DNA from: DASYKT01 sp963718105
Lineage (GTDB): Bacteria > Acidobacteriota > Blastocatellia > Pyrinomonadales > Pyrinomonadaceae
Direction of reading: 5' to 3'
Assembly (NCBI GenBank): GCA_963718105.1
Contig: OY970352.1
Location: forward strand, 1,736,001-1,800,000
Length of the DNA: 64,000 nucleotides
Of this stretch, positions 16,488 to 25,420 are shown in pieces. A program made the position numbers and the translations under genes. The notes under the pieces were generated by a model. The model worked only from the letters and a program-made list of their open reading frames with translations. It was not told where the DNA came from and did no database searches. Position 1 is the stretch's first letter; each line of letters opens with the position of its first letter.

Positions 16488-17465
16488 TCATAGACTAACT
16501 TTTGCGTTCACTTTATCCGGTATCTTGATAGTCTTTCTAAAATATTCGACCGTTTTGGGCAGACCGTCGGCCAATTTGATCTTCGGTTCCCAATCAAGCA
16601 GGGCTTTGGCGCGTTCGATCACCGGTTTTCGCTGTTTCGGGTCATCCTGCGGCAGCGGCAGATATTTTATTTTTAGCTCCGTTCCACAGGCTTTTGCTAC
16701 CTGTTCAGCCAGCTCTTTCATGGTAAATTCGCCGGGATTTCCCAGATTTACCGGCTCGTGGATGTCTTCGCCCGCGCTGCCGGCCGTATTCATCAGCCGC
16801 ATCAAGCCCTCGACCAGATCATCGACATAGCAGAAAGAGCGCGTTTGCTCGCCGGTACCGTAAATGGTCAATTCCTCGCCTTTTAGCGCCTGCACGATAA
16901 AGTTTGACACCACGCGGCCGTCGTTTTCCAGCATATGCGGCCCGTAAGTATTGAAAATACGCGCGATGCGGGTATTAACGTTGCTCTGGCGGTGATAATC
17001 CATCATCAGCGTTTCGGCCAGCCGTTTTCCTTCGTCATAGCAGCTTCGGAGGCCGATAGGATTGACGTTGCCCCAGTAATCTTCCGTTTGCGGGTGAATG
17101 AGCGGGTCGCCGTAGACCTCGGATGTCGAGGCCTGCAGGATACACGCGTGAACGCGTTTTGCCAGCCCGAGCATGTTTATCGCGCCCATTACGCTCGTTT
17201 TGACCGTTTTTACCGGGTTGTACTGGTAATGCACCGGCGAGGCCGGGCAGGCAAGGTTATAAATTTGCTCGACCTCAAGCAGGATCGGCTCGATCACGTC
17301 ATGCCGGATCAATTCAAACCTTTTATTGTCGAGTAGATGCGAAACGTTGGAACGCCGCCCGGTAAAGAAATTATCCAGGCAAATAACCTCGTGGCCTTCG
17401 TTCAAAAGCCTTTCGCAAAGATGCGAGCCGATAAAGCCCGCGCCGCCGGTAACAAGAATGCGCAT
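16488..17465 (-). CDS. uxs: UDP-glucuronate decarboxylase (UDP-xylose synthase)
   Basis: It converts UDP-glucuronate to UDP-xylose via a 4-keto intermediate. 325 residues, typical of soluble bacterial forms. The Rossmann motif is GGAGFIGSH. Family-diagnostic motifs are YNLACPASPVHYQYNPVKT, TSEVYGDPLIHPQ and SCYDEGKR (with the YxxxK pair), followed by RIARIFNTYGP. No membrane anchor is present. With the neighbouring epimerase it probably feeds pentose- or uronic-derived sugars into surface glycans. Confidence 0.95.
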   Translation of the reverse strand: MRILVTGGAGFIGSHLCERLLNEGHEVICLDNFFTGRRSNVSHLLDNKRFELIRHDVIEPILLEVEQIYNLACPASPVHYQYNPVKTVKTSVMGAINMLGLAKRVHACILQASTSEVYGDPLIHPQTEDYWGNVNPIGLRSCYDEGKRLAETLMMDYHRQSNVNTRIARIFNTYGPHMLENDGRVVSNFIVQALKGEELTIYGTGEQTRSFCYVDDLVEGLMRLMNTAGSAGEDIHEPVNLGNPGEFTMKELAEQVAKACGTELKIKYLPLPQDDPKQRKPVIERAKALLDWEPKIKLADGLPKTVEYFRKTIKIPDKVNAKVSL

Positions 17466-17542
17466 AATAGATATTAGATGTTAGAGGTTAGAGGTTAGTA
17501 AATCAATTTCTGACATCTAGCCTCTAACCTCTGACATCTGCT

Positions 17543-20299
17543 TCATTTTAAGTGTTTCTCGAAAAAGGTCAATATTCTCGAATATTCATCGGTCCAGCTT
17601 TCGGGCCGGGCAAAGGTGTGATTTTCCGCCGGATAGAACATCGTTTCGAAATACGGCGTCTTGCCGAGGCGGATAAGTTTCTCGACCAACTGCACCGAAT
17701 CCTGCACGTGAACGTTGTCATCCTGCATCCCGTGCAGTATCAGCAAAGGCTTTTCGAGCTTATCGGCGTAGGCGATCGGCGAGCTGCGTTTGTAAGCTTC
17801 GGGATTCTTATCGGGAAAACCCAACCGCTCCGCCGTGTAAATGGGCGAAGAGGCGTAGTAATTTTTCCAGTCCGCCACGGGCCTTAAGGCCGCCGCCGCG
17901 GCCACTTTGTCCGGCGCGCGAAAGATCAGCATCTCCGCCATAAAACCGCCATAGCTTCCGCCATAAACGCCGACCTTGCCGGCATCGACGCCGTAATTTT
18001 TCACCGTGTAGTCGATAGCGTCAACGTGGTCCTGCATGTCGGGCCCGCCTAGGAAATCATAAACATCGGTGCGCCAGGCCTGCCCGTATCCGGCGGAGCC
18101 GCGATAGTCGATGTCCAGCACAACGTAACCTTTTTGCGCCAGCATTTCGTTGAACATAAACTCGCGGTAATAATTGTTCCAGCCGTTGATGGTGTTTTGC
18201 AGGTAACCAGCGCCGTGTACGAAGATCACCATCGGATATTTTTTGGCACTTGTTTGATTGCCTCTTTGATTAGCAGTTGCATTGGTTGAGGCAGAAGCGG
18301 TGTTATGCCCGGCGGGCAGATATATTTTGGACTTAATAACTTTGCCGTCTTTGCTCGGGATATCGACGAATTTCGGCGCGATCCAGGTCATCTTTCCGAA
18401 AGCCTCGGGCGTCGATCTGGTGATCTGCGTGGGCACGGTCAATCCGCGGCAATTCACGCAAAAGCGTCCGACAAAAAGCTCCGCCGGTTTGTTCCATTGC
18501 GAACCGGTGAAAAGCACCTCAGGGCCGTCATTGAGTTCGTCGATCTGCGCGCCGCTTTTCATGCCTTTGTCGTCGCCGGTATAGACTTTCACCCGTTCAG
18601 AAATTTGTTGCCCGGGCCAAACGGCATAAAATTCACGCACCTCGGTTCCACCTTCGGTCGAAGAATAGAATAGCGTTTCACCGTTGGCCTGCCATTTCGC
18701 CCAATCTACTTCGTAACTGCCTTTGGTCAACTGCTTGATCGCGACATTATTTGTAAAACCGGCATCGCCGGGGTTTTCGCCGCGGATCTCGCCGGTCGGA
18801 TTCGGTTCCGGTTTTCGGCGTTCGAGTGTCGCCAGGTAAAGATGATTGTAGCCGTCGCGTTCAGAGCCGAAGACAAGCCGGCTGTCGTCTTTCGGATTCG
18901 GTTCGACGAGGCGTGAAAGCCCGGCGATCCATTTCGGGTCGGTTTCTTCGGTGACCAGGATGACCTGCTCGCCTTTGCTGCCGATGTCTTGAATATAAAA
19001 AAGCTGGCGGCGTTTGAGGTCTTTATCCACGCGATCGACGATCAGGCTGGAATTATCCGCGGCCCATCGCAATCCGCGAATATAACCTGCGCCTTCGGAT
19101 CTCGGCAGCTTTGCTTCAAACGGGCGTTCGGTCGAACCGTCGGTTTTTACCACATAAAGGCGCTGCTCGCTCCAGCCGCGCCGGGCCGGCTGCGCCTGCA
19201 CAAATTCGTCCAGGTAATTAGGCACCACCAGCGCGCGCTGCCGCGAAGAATCCGACACGACATACGCCATCATGCTGCCGTCTTTTGAGGGCGTGGAGTT
19301 TTGCACGCCGATAAAGGCCGCCGGGTTTGCTTCGCGAGTGAGCTGAATGAGAGAGAACTGGTCGGTTTCGATAACAAAAACGTTGCCGCTCTGCAAAAAA
19401 GCGATGCGGCGGTTGTCCAGCCAGCGGGCGAAAACCTCGGGCGTCTGGGTTTTGGTCAGGCGTCTGAGAGAACTTGACGAGGATATTTCGGCTTGCTTAA
19501 AATCCTCGACTCTAACCCAGAACCGGTTTACGGTCCCGGCTGTTTCATCCGAAACTTTTGTGAAATTCTCATTCGATCTTAGCTGGGGATACGATTCATT
19601 AAGTTTAGCGATCTCAACAACGGCCGCCGCCAAATTCCGGGCGAGTTGTAAAATACTTTCTCTCTCGGCCGATGTTTTGTTTTCGCTTGCCAAGACCGCC
19701 GAGAGCAACTTTCCGCGGAGGTCCGCCACTTTGGCAAACTTTTCATCTTCCCGAATTCCGTCTATCTGCGCTGCTTTGATCAGGTTGGGAATAATGTCGG
19801 TGAACCGGGAAAGAATTTCTTCGACGCCCTTCCACCTTTGAATGATGATGGCCGGTGAAGCCCCGTCATCAACATTCATCATCCAGAGATCGCCGTTTTG
19901 CGTAAAGAGAAGCTTTTTCGAATCGGGCGACCAGTCGATATTACCGATCTGGTTTTCGCGCTGGCGCGAGAATTCGTCCCGCACGGTCACGCCGTAGCCG
20001 AGTTTGTTTTCGGGAACAGGCGGGCGCATCGCCGGCAGCAGGTCCGACGGGCGCAAGATGATCTTTGGCTCTCCCGTGCCGTTCCAGAGATAAATATTGC
20101 GCGGCTCTTTACCATCGGCGTTCCAGGTGAAGACGACCTTCCTGCCGTCGGGTGAAAGACGCTCCGCGTCAGGCCTCATCCCGGCGATCGACGGCTCCGC
20201 CATTATTTGCGGCACGGTCAGATTCTGGGCGAAAGAAGAAAGGGTAAAAACCAGCAATAATTGCAGGCAGGCCGTCAGCAAAAGTGTTTTAGCTCTCAT
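17543..20299 (-). CDS. S9 family serine peptidase (prolyl oligopeptidase type), secreted
   Basis: 918 residues with a signal peptide (MRAKTLLLTACLQLLLVFTL, cleavage near SSFAQ). The N-terminal two thirds is a beta-propeller built of repeated strands (LSPDGRKVVFTWNADGKEPR, DWSPDSKKLLFTQNGDLWMM). The C-terminal alpha/beta hydrolase carries the triad: Ser782 in GGSYGG, Asp860 in HGMQDDNVH and His894 in ENHTF. The order and spacing match DPP4/acylaminoacyl-peptidase-like S9 enzymes. An extra helical insert of about 80 residues near 165-245 is not typical of short S9 members. It probably trims peptides in the periplasm. Confidence 0.93.
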   Translation of the reverse strand: MRAKTLLLTACLQLLLVFTLSSFAQNLTVPQIMAEPSIAGMRPDAERLSPDGRKVVFTWNADGKEPRNIYLWNGTGEPKIILRPSDLLPAMRPPVPENKLGYGVTVRDEFSRQRENQIGNIDWSPDSKKLLFTQNGDLWMMNVDDGASPAIIIQRWKGVEEILSRFTDIIPNLIKAAQIDGIREDEKFAKVADLRGKLLSAVLASENKTSAERESILQLARNLAAAVVEIAKLNESYPQLRSNENFTKVSDETAGTVNRFWVRVEDFKQAEISSSSSLRRLTKTQTPEVFARWLDNRRIAFLQSGNVFVIETDQFSLIQLTREANPAAFIGVQNSTPSKDGSMMAYVVSDSSRQRALVVPNYLDEFVQAQPARRGWSEQRLYVVKTDGSTERPFEAKLPRSEGAGYIRGLRWAADNSSLIVDRVDKDLKRRQLFYIQDIGSKGEQVILVTEETDPKWIAGLSRLVEPNPKDDSRLVFGSERDGYNHLYLATLERRKPEPNPTGEIRGENPGDAGFTNNVAIKQLTKGSYEVDWAKWQANGETLFYSSTEGGTEVREFYAVWPGQQISERVKVYTGDDKGMKSGAQIDELNDGPEVLFTGSQWNKPAELFVGRFCVNCRGLTVPTQITRSTPEAFGKMTWIAPKFVDIPSKDGKVIKSKIYLPAGHNTASASTNATANQRGNQTSAKKYPMVIFVHGAGYLQNTINGWNNYYREFMFNEMLAQKGYVVLDIDYRGSAGYGQAWRTDVYDFLGGPDMQDHVDAIDYTVKNYGVDAGKVGVYGGSYGGFMAEMLIFRAPDKVAAAAALRPVADWKNYYASSPIYTAERLGFPDKNPEAYKRSSPIAYADKLEKPLLILHGMQDDNVHVQDSVQLVEKLIRLGKTPYFETMFYPAENHTFARPESWTDEYSRILTFFEKHLK

Positions 20300-20394
20300 A
20301 TTGATCTTGGAGTTGTAATTTTTATATGAAACCGATTAGTATTAGGGCACACAAGGCCCCGAATATAAACTCAAACTAAAGGTTCTATAACCAA

Positions 20395-20904
20395 ATGTCA
20401 ATTTTTAACGAAGCGGAAAAAGAAGAAACCGTGCCCCAGGCGGACGCCGGTATAGCGGAAGAATATAGCCAGCGGATGAAGAGCGGCGCGAACTGGTTTT
20501 ATTGGGTCGCGGCACTTTCACTGGTGAACTCGATCATCATTCTCACCGGCGGCACGTGGAACTTTATTGTCGGCCTCGGTGTTACTCAATTTATCGACGG
20601 TTTTATGCAGGCGTTAAGCGGCCAGCAAGGCGGTTTTAGCGCTTTTAGCGTAATGGCGCTGATGCTCGATGTATTGGTGGCGGGAATCTTCGCTTTGTTC
20701 GGATATTTCGCGGGCAGAGGCAGCGTCGCAATGTTCATCATCGGAATGGTCCTTTACGTGTTCGATGCGCTTATCTACTTACTGGTAGGAGATTGGCTGG
20801 CAATGGGCTTTCACGCCTTCGCGCTTTTCTTTATGGGAAAAGGCTTGATGGCGGCATTTGAATATCGCTCGATGAAAAACAATTCGCCAATGGTGCAGCC
20901 ATGA
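20395..20904 (+). CDS. four-helix membrane protein, hypothetical
   Basis: 169 residues. A polar N-terminus of about 32 residues precedes four hydrophobic segments (WFYWVAALSLVNSIIILTGG; a second near GLGVTQFIDGF; ALMLDVLVAGIFALFGYFAG; VAMFIIGMVLYVFDALIYLL) and a final FHAFALFFMGKGLMAAFEY. No catalytic motif is seen and no family is recognised with certainty. It is transcribed divergently from the S9 peptidase, and a family D inverted repeat follows it. Confidence 0.75.
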   Translation: MSIFNEAEKEETVPQADAGIAEEYSQRMKSGANWFYWVAALSLVNSIIILTGGTWNFIVGLGVTQFIDGFMQALSGQQGGFSAFSVMALMLDVLVAGIFALFGYFAGRGSVAMFIIGMVLYVFDALIYLLVGDWLAMGFHAFALFFMGKGLMAAFEYRSMKNNSPMVQP

Positions 20905-20932
20905 TCCATAAATAAAACGAATGACTATCGTG

Positions 20933-21043
20933 ATGAGGTCAGAACCGGGAACGGTAGTGACCGGGTCAATGAGCACAGCGAAAAAAACTCCCCGATCCAG
21001 TAAGAATAAGAACCCGGTCACTGCGTTCCCGGTCTGACCTCAT
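20933..21043. repeat. family D inverted repeat
   Basis: ATGAGGTCAGAACCGGGAAC at 20933 is mirrored by CGTTCCCGGTCTGACCTCAT ending at 21043. It lies between converging genes. Other family D copies are at 8069, 16459, 38371 and 39069. Confidence 0.7.
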
Positions 21044-21059
21044 TATTTGAGCGCTTATT

Positions 21060-21929
21060 TTACGGCGTTTCCAGTGAATTTACACGTTTTTCCGCTTTTT
21101 GTTCCTCTGTCAGCCCCCGCTGGTAATCATAGATAGCGTTTTCCCAGGTCCCGTACATAGCATTCGGGAGCGCGATGAATTTGCCGCCCCAAAGCTGCCG
21201 GACCTTATCAACCTCGGCGAAACGGTCCGCCACGGATTTTCTTTCGAATACGCCCGACATATCGTCGAGATTATCGCCCATCAGCAGTACGATGCGGTGT
21301 GTTTTGGCGATAGCGTCGCGCCGTTCGTTCTTGCTGGAAACGCCCCCGGTGCGCAGCATAACGGTTTCATCCGTCACGCCCTGGAAACCGGCGCTTTTCA
21401 GGTTGTCCATCGTAGCCTGTTTTTGCACGTCGTCGCGGTTGGAGACAAAAAAGACCTTCACGCCTTTTGAGACCGCATAATTTAAAAATTCGACCGATCC
21501 GGGGATCGCTTTTGCTTTCCGCAACTCGCCCCAGGCATACCAGCTTGGCGATGAGAACGGCCGGCGTTTTTTGATATCTTCCGCCTGCGAAGGGGAATTG
21601 TCCAGCACTGTTTCGTCTATGTCCACTACCACGGCGCGCGGTTTTTTGCGTTCGATCTTGGGAAGCTTTTTCTTCTCCTTGTCGTCGGCGTCCAGCGTGA
21701 TCTTTGCCCAGTTGTAAGCCTGGTAGGAAAGCGCCCGGTACTCGGCCGCCTTTTGCATATAGAGCGTCGCGCCCACCTGGTATTCGTTATCGGCTTTGAC
21801 CTGGGCGGCCTGTGTGGCGGCTGCCTGTTGGGCGGTCGCGGTATTTGAGATTAGCGGCGTGACCAGGTATGTGGACACTGCGGTGGCCAGGATAAGTGCA
21901 AAATGTGGCGCGTAAGCTCGGGGTTTCAT
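21060..21929 (-). CDS. class C (P4-type) acid phosphatase, 5'-nucleotidase family
   Basis: 289 residues, HAD superfamily. A signal peptide spans about residues 1-34 (ends TATAQQ) with no lipobox, so it is periplasmic rather than a lipoprotein. The catalytic motif is DIDETVLDN (Asp103 nucleophile, Asp105). The second motif is FFVSNRDD and the acidic metal ligands are in LLMGDNLDDM. Relatives such as lipoprotein e(P4) dephosphorylate nucleoside monophosphates and NMN outside the cytoplasm. The N-terminal coil-rich piece before the HAD core (ADNEYQVGATLYMQKAAEYR) is normal for the family. Confidence 0.92.
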   Translation of the reverse strand: MKPRAYAPHFALILATAVSTYLVTPLISNTATAQQAAATQAAQVKADNEYQVGATLYMQKAAEYRALSYQAYNWAKITLDADDKEKKKLPKIERKKPRAVVVDIDETVLDNSPSQAEDIKKRRPFSSPSWYAWGELRKAKAIPGSVEFLNYAVSKGVKVFFVSNRDDVQKQATMDNLKSAGFQGVTDETVMLRTGGVSSKNERRDAIAKTHRIVLLMGDNLDDMSGVFERKSVADRFAEVDKVRQLWGGKFIALPNAMYGTWENAIYDYQRGLTEEQKAEKRVNSLETP

Positions 21930-22025
21930 TTATGCTCCTCGAAAGTTATGAGATAAGATTTAGGTCAGAAAGATTGTAAAACTATTTTCTTCACCGCCAA
22001 AGCGGAAAACTTTGTTTCGGATATT

Positions 22026-22247
22026 ATGGACGTCCCAAAAAATTATCAGAAAGTAGAAAAGACATCGCCGGTAAAAGAAGCCGAAAAGGCGGAAAAAGAG
22101 GAAGACCGCTCAAACTGGTCTCACGATATCGAAAACCGCGATTATTACTACGACGATTCGACCGGCTACGAGGTTTATGACCCTGATCAAGAAGAGGCGG
22201 ATGGATCAGACACGGAAAACGCGGAAATTGAGGGAAATCAAGAATAA
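22026..22247 (+). CDS. small acidic hypothetical protein
   Basis: 73 residues, very rich in Glu, Asp and Tyr (ENRDYYYDDSTGYEVYDPDQ) with a lysine-rich start (KVEKTSPVKEAEKAEKEED). It is predicted disordered, with no signal peptide or hydrophobic segment. It is not a shadow of another gene, but the low complexity means it could be a chance ORF. No recognised family. Confidence 0.5.
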   Translation: MDVPKNYQKVEKTSPVKEAEKAEKEEDRSNWSHDIENRDYYYDDSTGYEVYDPDQEEADGSDTENAEIEGNQE

Positions 22248-22343
22248 CCTTGCTTTTTACTGACACATTCGTGTAAAAATGATTGTCATCCCCGGCAAAA
22301 AACATGTATTCCCAAAATAAAGGCTGGTCAAGAGCCTTTTTAA

Positions 22344-22447
22344 GAGCGGGCGCAAGCAACCCTTCCCGACCTGAGAAGTGTTCGGATTGAAGGGAAATAT
22401 AAAAACCAAATAAATTTGCAGTCCGGAAGGGCCGCTTGCGCCCGCTC
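22344..22447. repeat. family F inverted repeat (GAGCGGGCGCAAGC)
   Basis: GAGCGGGCGCAAGC at 22344 is mirrored by GCTTGCGCCCGCTC ending at 22447, with an inner pair (CCTTCCCGACCTGAGAAG ... GGAAGGG). A single related arm is at 37296-37331. Confidence 0.65.
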
Positions 22448-22489
22448 CGGCAGAGCCTTTTATAGGCAAAGTAAATAGGAATTTAATAA

Positions 22490-23239
22490 ATGAAAAGATC
22501 GCTGCTGATCGTACCTGCCGTTATACTCATCAATTTATTGTGCGGCGCTGCCCACTCTCAGGAAAAGTGTTTCCAAAGCGGCTGGCTGCAGCAGAGCCAC
22601 TACATCACTTTTAAGATAACCGGGACAAACGTGGCCGGCAAATTCATAGTTTCGCGCGATGGCGAAGACACGGCCTATGATCTTACCGGAACCACAAAAG
22701 GGAATATTTTGACGGTGAAATTCGCCGGCGGAAAAATGCCCGATATCTCACCATCGGAGATGAGAGGAAATACGTGGACGATCGTTTCAAAAGGTACCGA
22801 AGAGATCTTAAGAATAAAGGTCTACGGCAAAAATTACACTACCAATAAGTACGAGCTCAGCAACGCCGACTATAAGTCGTGCATGCCGTCTTATACCGGG
22901 CTGGCCGCGTCTGCCAAACCGGTGGCGTTCTCTAAAGGATCAACCTCGGCGAAAATGGACCTGTCCTTTGCCGATAATGAAGAGTGGAAAGTTTTTTCGA
23001 TCAGTATGCGAAAAGGGCAGTCGCTGGCGGTCGAGGCATACGGGTGCGGGATCAGAGTTTTTTTACCTGACAAAAAGATTCATGAAGAAGACGAAGAAGG
23101 TGGAGGGAAGTCGAGCACGCTGCTCGATGTCGTTAGCATTTTTCCCCTGCGGCAAACCGGCACTTACCTCGTTATGCTGCAGAACGCGGGCGGGAAACCG
23201 CAGCGTTTGAGAGAAGTTATATTTAAAGTTACCGATTGA
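22490..23239 (+). CDS. hypothetical secreted protein
   Basis: 249 residues. The signal peptide (MKRSLLIVPAVILINLLCGA) is cleaved near AHSQ. Residues about 25-130 read as a lipocalin-like or beta-barrel stretch (YITFKITGTNVAGKFIVSRD, TTKGNILTVKFAGG). Residues 145-249 resemble a pre-peptidase C-like or jelly-roll module (WKVFSISMRKGQSLAVEAYG, TGTYLVMLQNAGG). Cysteines are few and scattered. The family is not recognised. It is followed 16 bp later by another secreted gene on the same strand, so the two are probably co-transcribed. Confidence 0.75.
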   Translation: MKRSLLIVPAVILINLLCGAAHSQEKCFQSGWLQQSHYITFKITGTNVAGKFIVSRDGEDTAYDLTGTTKGNILTVKFAGGKMPDISPSEMRGNTWTIVSKGTEEILRIKVYGKNYTTNKYELSNADYKSCMPSYTGLAASAKPVAFSKGSTSAKMDLSFADNEEWKVFSISMRKGQSLAVEAYGCGIRVFLPDKKIHEEDEEGGGKSSTLLDVVSIFPLRQTGTYLVMLQNAGGKPQRLREVIFKVTD

Positions 23240-23255
23240 TTAAGAGGAGAAAACA

Positions 23256-23699
23256 ATGAGGAAAAAGATAACCAGTATTTTTATATTGACGATCGTGGCC
23301 TTAAGCGTTTCGGTGCCGGCGGTTTCAAGTGCCGCCGATCAGCCGTTTATGCGGGCGGCGCGTAACAACTGCAACCTCGCGCTGGGATTTTTCCGCCACG
23401 CCACGGCGGACAAAGGCGGCCACCGGGCAAACGCGATGAGCCTGACCTCGCGCGCCATCGCTGAGATCAATCTTGGCATTGCTTACGATCGCCGTCACGA
23501 TAGCGACTTTGACGCGAATGAGATCGTCGCTTCAGATCAGCCGAATATGATCAAAGCCAAAGACGCTCTCAAAGATGCGCGCGAAAATCTGGAAAAAGCG
23601 TCTGAGGACAAGGGCGGGCACCGCGTAGCGGCACTCAAATTAGTCAATGACGCGATCGATGAAGCCCAGCGCGGTATCGATTGGGATAGGAATCACTAA
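23256..23699 (+). CDS. hypothetical secreted helical protein with internal duplication
   Basis: 147 residues from ATG 23256, preceded by AGAGGAG at good spacing. The signal peptide ends VSSAAD. The mature part consists of two copies of a helical unit: ADKGGHRANAMSLTSRAIAE then NLGIAYDRRHD, and EDKGGHRVAALKLVNDAIDE then AQRGIDWDRNH. The conserved KGGHR...AI.E...GI..DR.H pattern suggests a small metal-binding or structural bundle. I have seen this pattern in short periplasmic proteins but cannot name the family with confidence. It probably forms an operon with the gene just upstream. Confidence 0.72.
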   Translation: MRKKITSIFILTIVALSVSVPAVSSAADQPFMRAARNNCNLALGFFRHATADKGGHRANAMSLTSRAIAEINLGIAYDRRHDSDFDANEIVASDQPNMIKAKDALKDARENLEKASEDKGGHRVAALKLVNDAIDEAQRGIDWDRNH

Positions 23700-23713
23700 G
23701 ATGTAAATACAAA

Positions 23714-23900
23714 GGCAGAAACGCAACAGTTATGGAGCGTGCTTTTATTCCAATATTCCAGCGATTTCAGTATTCCAAAACGATCCCGTCCTGGAATTTT
23801 TGGAATAGCGAAGCGTGGAATTGGGAATTGATAGGCACGCTCCATAACTGTCGCGTTTCTGCCTTTTTAGCACGCTCCATAACTGCCCTGGTTTCTGCCT
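23714..23900. repeat. REPIN-like element with an insert in its loop
   Basis: The forward family A arm (23714-23741, ACGCAACAGTTATGGAGCGT) and reverse arm (23836-23865) are separated by about 94 nt instead of about 20. The loop itself holds an inverted pair (TATTCCAA / TTGGAATA). A degenerate arm with CTGCCCTGG follows at 23871-23900. The plus-strand frame across this block is not a gene. Confidence 0.7.
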
Positions 23901-23987
23901 TTTATTTACCTCACAGACATTGCCTCACGCAAAATTGTATAATTATAACTGAACAAATTGTTCGAAATTCATTGGAGGTAGTACAAA

Positions 23988-24677
23988 ATGAAATTCTCAA
24001 AGTTATTTTTATTATTAATTTTAGCGGCGTTAAGCGTTAATATTTTTGCGCAGAGGTCGGAACTGCAAAAGGCCGAGGAGCGCGTCAACAGCGCTTCTGA
24101 AGTAATGCGCGAGGTGATGCGCATCGATGACAAAGCCATCCCGCGCGACATTCTGAAAAATGCCTGGGCGGTGGTGGTTTTCCCCGGCGTACTGAAAGGC
24201 GCTTTTATCATTGGCGGGCAGGGCGGCAAAGGCGTGGTCGTGCGCAAACTGGCGGACGGCAGTTGGTCGGCCCCCGCGTTTCTGAATATAACCGGCGCCA
24301 GCTTTGGCGCGCAGATCGGCGGCCAAAAGATAGATTACATTTTGGTGATCAGGAACGATTCCGGTTTAAAGGGATTGCTGGAAGATAAATTCGAAGTGGG
24401 CGGGGAAGCCAGCGTCGCCGCCGGGCCAGTCGGACGCGCCGCGGCCGCATCGACCAACCCTTCGCTTAACGCGGGCATCCTGAGTTACTCGCGGGCGCAG
24501 GGGCTCTTTGCCGGCGTCTCGCTCAAAGGCGCGATCATTTCACAGGATAAGGATATGAACATGGCGATCTATAGTAAGTCCGCGAAAGGGATGCTGATCG
24601 ATTCAGTGACGCCGTGGAGCGCCGCACCCGAAAGCCTGCAGGTATTTCCGGAAACCGTGGCGCAATTTGCCCGATAA
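23988..24677 (+). CDS. SYLF (Ysc84-like) lipid-binding domain protein
   Basis: 229 residues with a signal peptide (MKFSKLFLLLILAALSVNIF, cleaved near AQ). A SYLF domain occupies nearly all the rest: RDILKNAWAVVVFPGVLKGA, FIIGGQGGKGVVVRK, ASFGAQIGGQKIDYILVI, and GRAAAAS followed by ILSYSRAQGLFAGVSLKGA. SYLF proteins bind phosphoinositides in eukaryotes; the bacterial secreted forms have no settled role. GGAGG lies upstream of the ATG. It stands alone and ends at a long perfect hairpin. Confidence 0.93.
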   Translation: MKFSKLFLLLILAALSVNIFAQRSELQKAEERVNSASEVMREVMRIDDKAIPRDILKNAWAVVVFPGVLKGAFIIGGQGGKGVVVRKLADGSWSAPAFLNITGASFGAQIGGQKIDYILVIRNDSGLKGLLEDKFEVGGEASVAAGPVGRAAAASTNPSLNAGILSYSRAQGLFAGVSLKGAIISQDKDMNMAIYSKSAKGMLIDSVTPWSAAPESLQVFPETVAQFAR

Positions 24678-24682
24678 CTCTT

Positions 24683-24747
24683 AGTTTTGAGTCCCGCCTT
24701 TAGGCGGCTGTTCTATACTTAGCCGCCTAAAGGCGGGACTCAAAACT
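24683..24747. terminator. perfect 27-bp-stem hairpin between converging genes
   Basis: The arm 24683-24709 (AGTTTTGAGTCCCGCC...) and the arm 24721-24747 are exact reverse complements over 27 bp with an 11-nt loop. It sits exactly between the SYLF stop (24677) and the regulator stop (24748). It may act as a bidirectional terminator, or be a transposable palindromic element placed at a convergent junction. Confidence 0.65.
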
Positions 24748-25374
24748 TTAACTTATCTCAAACCGGCATTTCGCCGTGCCGTTTCGCTCGCAGGTTTCTT
24801 CCACGTTTCTCTCGACTATCTCACCCACCAGCGACTCGGCTAGTTTACAAACTTCCTTGTGCCGGATGACGGCTGTTGCCAGCGGGCAGCTTTTTCCGCT
24901 GATCACGATACGGCCGTTTTTTTGCGAAACGGCGGCCACCCCGCCGATATCGGTCAATGCTTTGAGCGCCGTATCCACCCGGGTATTTAAGGTTGTCTTA
25001 CCGGCCGGCTTGTAGGGAGCGGCGATCTCGGCGCCGATCTGCCGCAGCACCTGTTCGACTTTTTTCGGCGGCAATTGTTTTTTTAGTACGCCGATCGTCT
25101 CGGTAAAAAGGGAATCGAAGGGTTTCGGAAAAAGCGCTTCGGCAGCGGGGCTGAGCGAATAGGAAAAATGCGGCTTGCGAAAACCTTTCGTCACGCCGTT
25201 TTGAAACACCAGCCCGTCGCGTTCCAGCGAGAGCAAGTGCGCGCGCACCGCATTGTCCGACACTGCCAGTTCCTTCGATAATCCATCCACGGTGCGGTCG
25301 GAAATTCGCAGCAGCAAAACTATCTTGCCCCGGGTGCTCTCAAAAAAACGGTCGTCTATCTTTGTTTTTCTCAT
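24748..25374 (-). CDS. SufR-like winged-helix regulator with four C-terminal cysteines
   Basis: 208 residues. The N-terminal winged helix (KIVLLLRISDRTVDGLSKEL, DNAVRAHLLSLERDGLV) is followed by a domain ending with Cys163 (SCPLATAVIRHKEVC), Cys176, Cys195 and Cys203 (KCRFEI). This is the cysteine layout of SufR and related iron-sulfur-sensing DeoR/ArsR-type regulators. It is transcribed divergently from a DoxX gene across a region with a perfect 10-bp-arm palindrome, which it probably binds. No suf genes are in the window, so the target may be only the DoxX gene and itself. Confidence 0.82.
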   Translation of the reverse strand: MRKTKIDDRFFESTRGKIVLLLRISDRTVDGLSKELAVSDNAVRAHLLSLERDGLVFQNGVTKGFRKPHFSYSLSPAAEALFPKPFDSLFTETIGVLKKQLPPKKVEQVLRQIGAEIAAPYKPAGKTTLNTRVDTALKALTDIGGVAAVSQKNGRIVISGKSCPLATAVIRHKEVCKLAESLVGEIVERNVEETCERNGTAKCRFEIS

Positions 25375-25420
25375 CTATCTACCACCGCTGAATATTCTAA
25401 CACAAAAACCGCATTATTGA

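Noticed and set aside
23732..24040. 102-codon plus-strand frame
   Set aside because: It runs through a REPIN and the promoter region of the SYLF gene; not protein-like.
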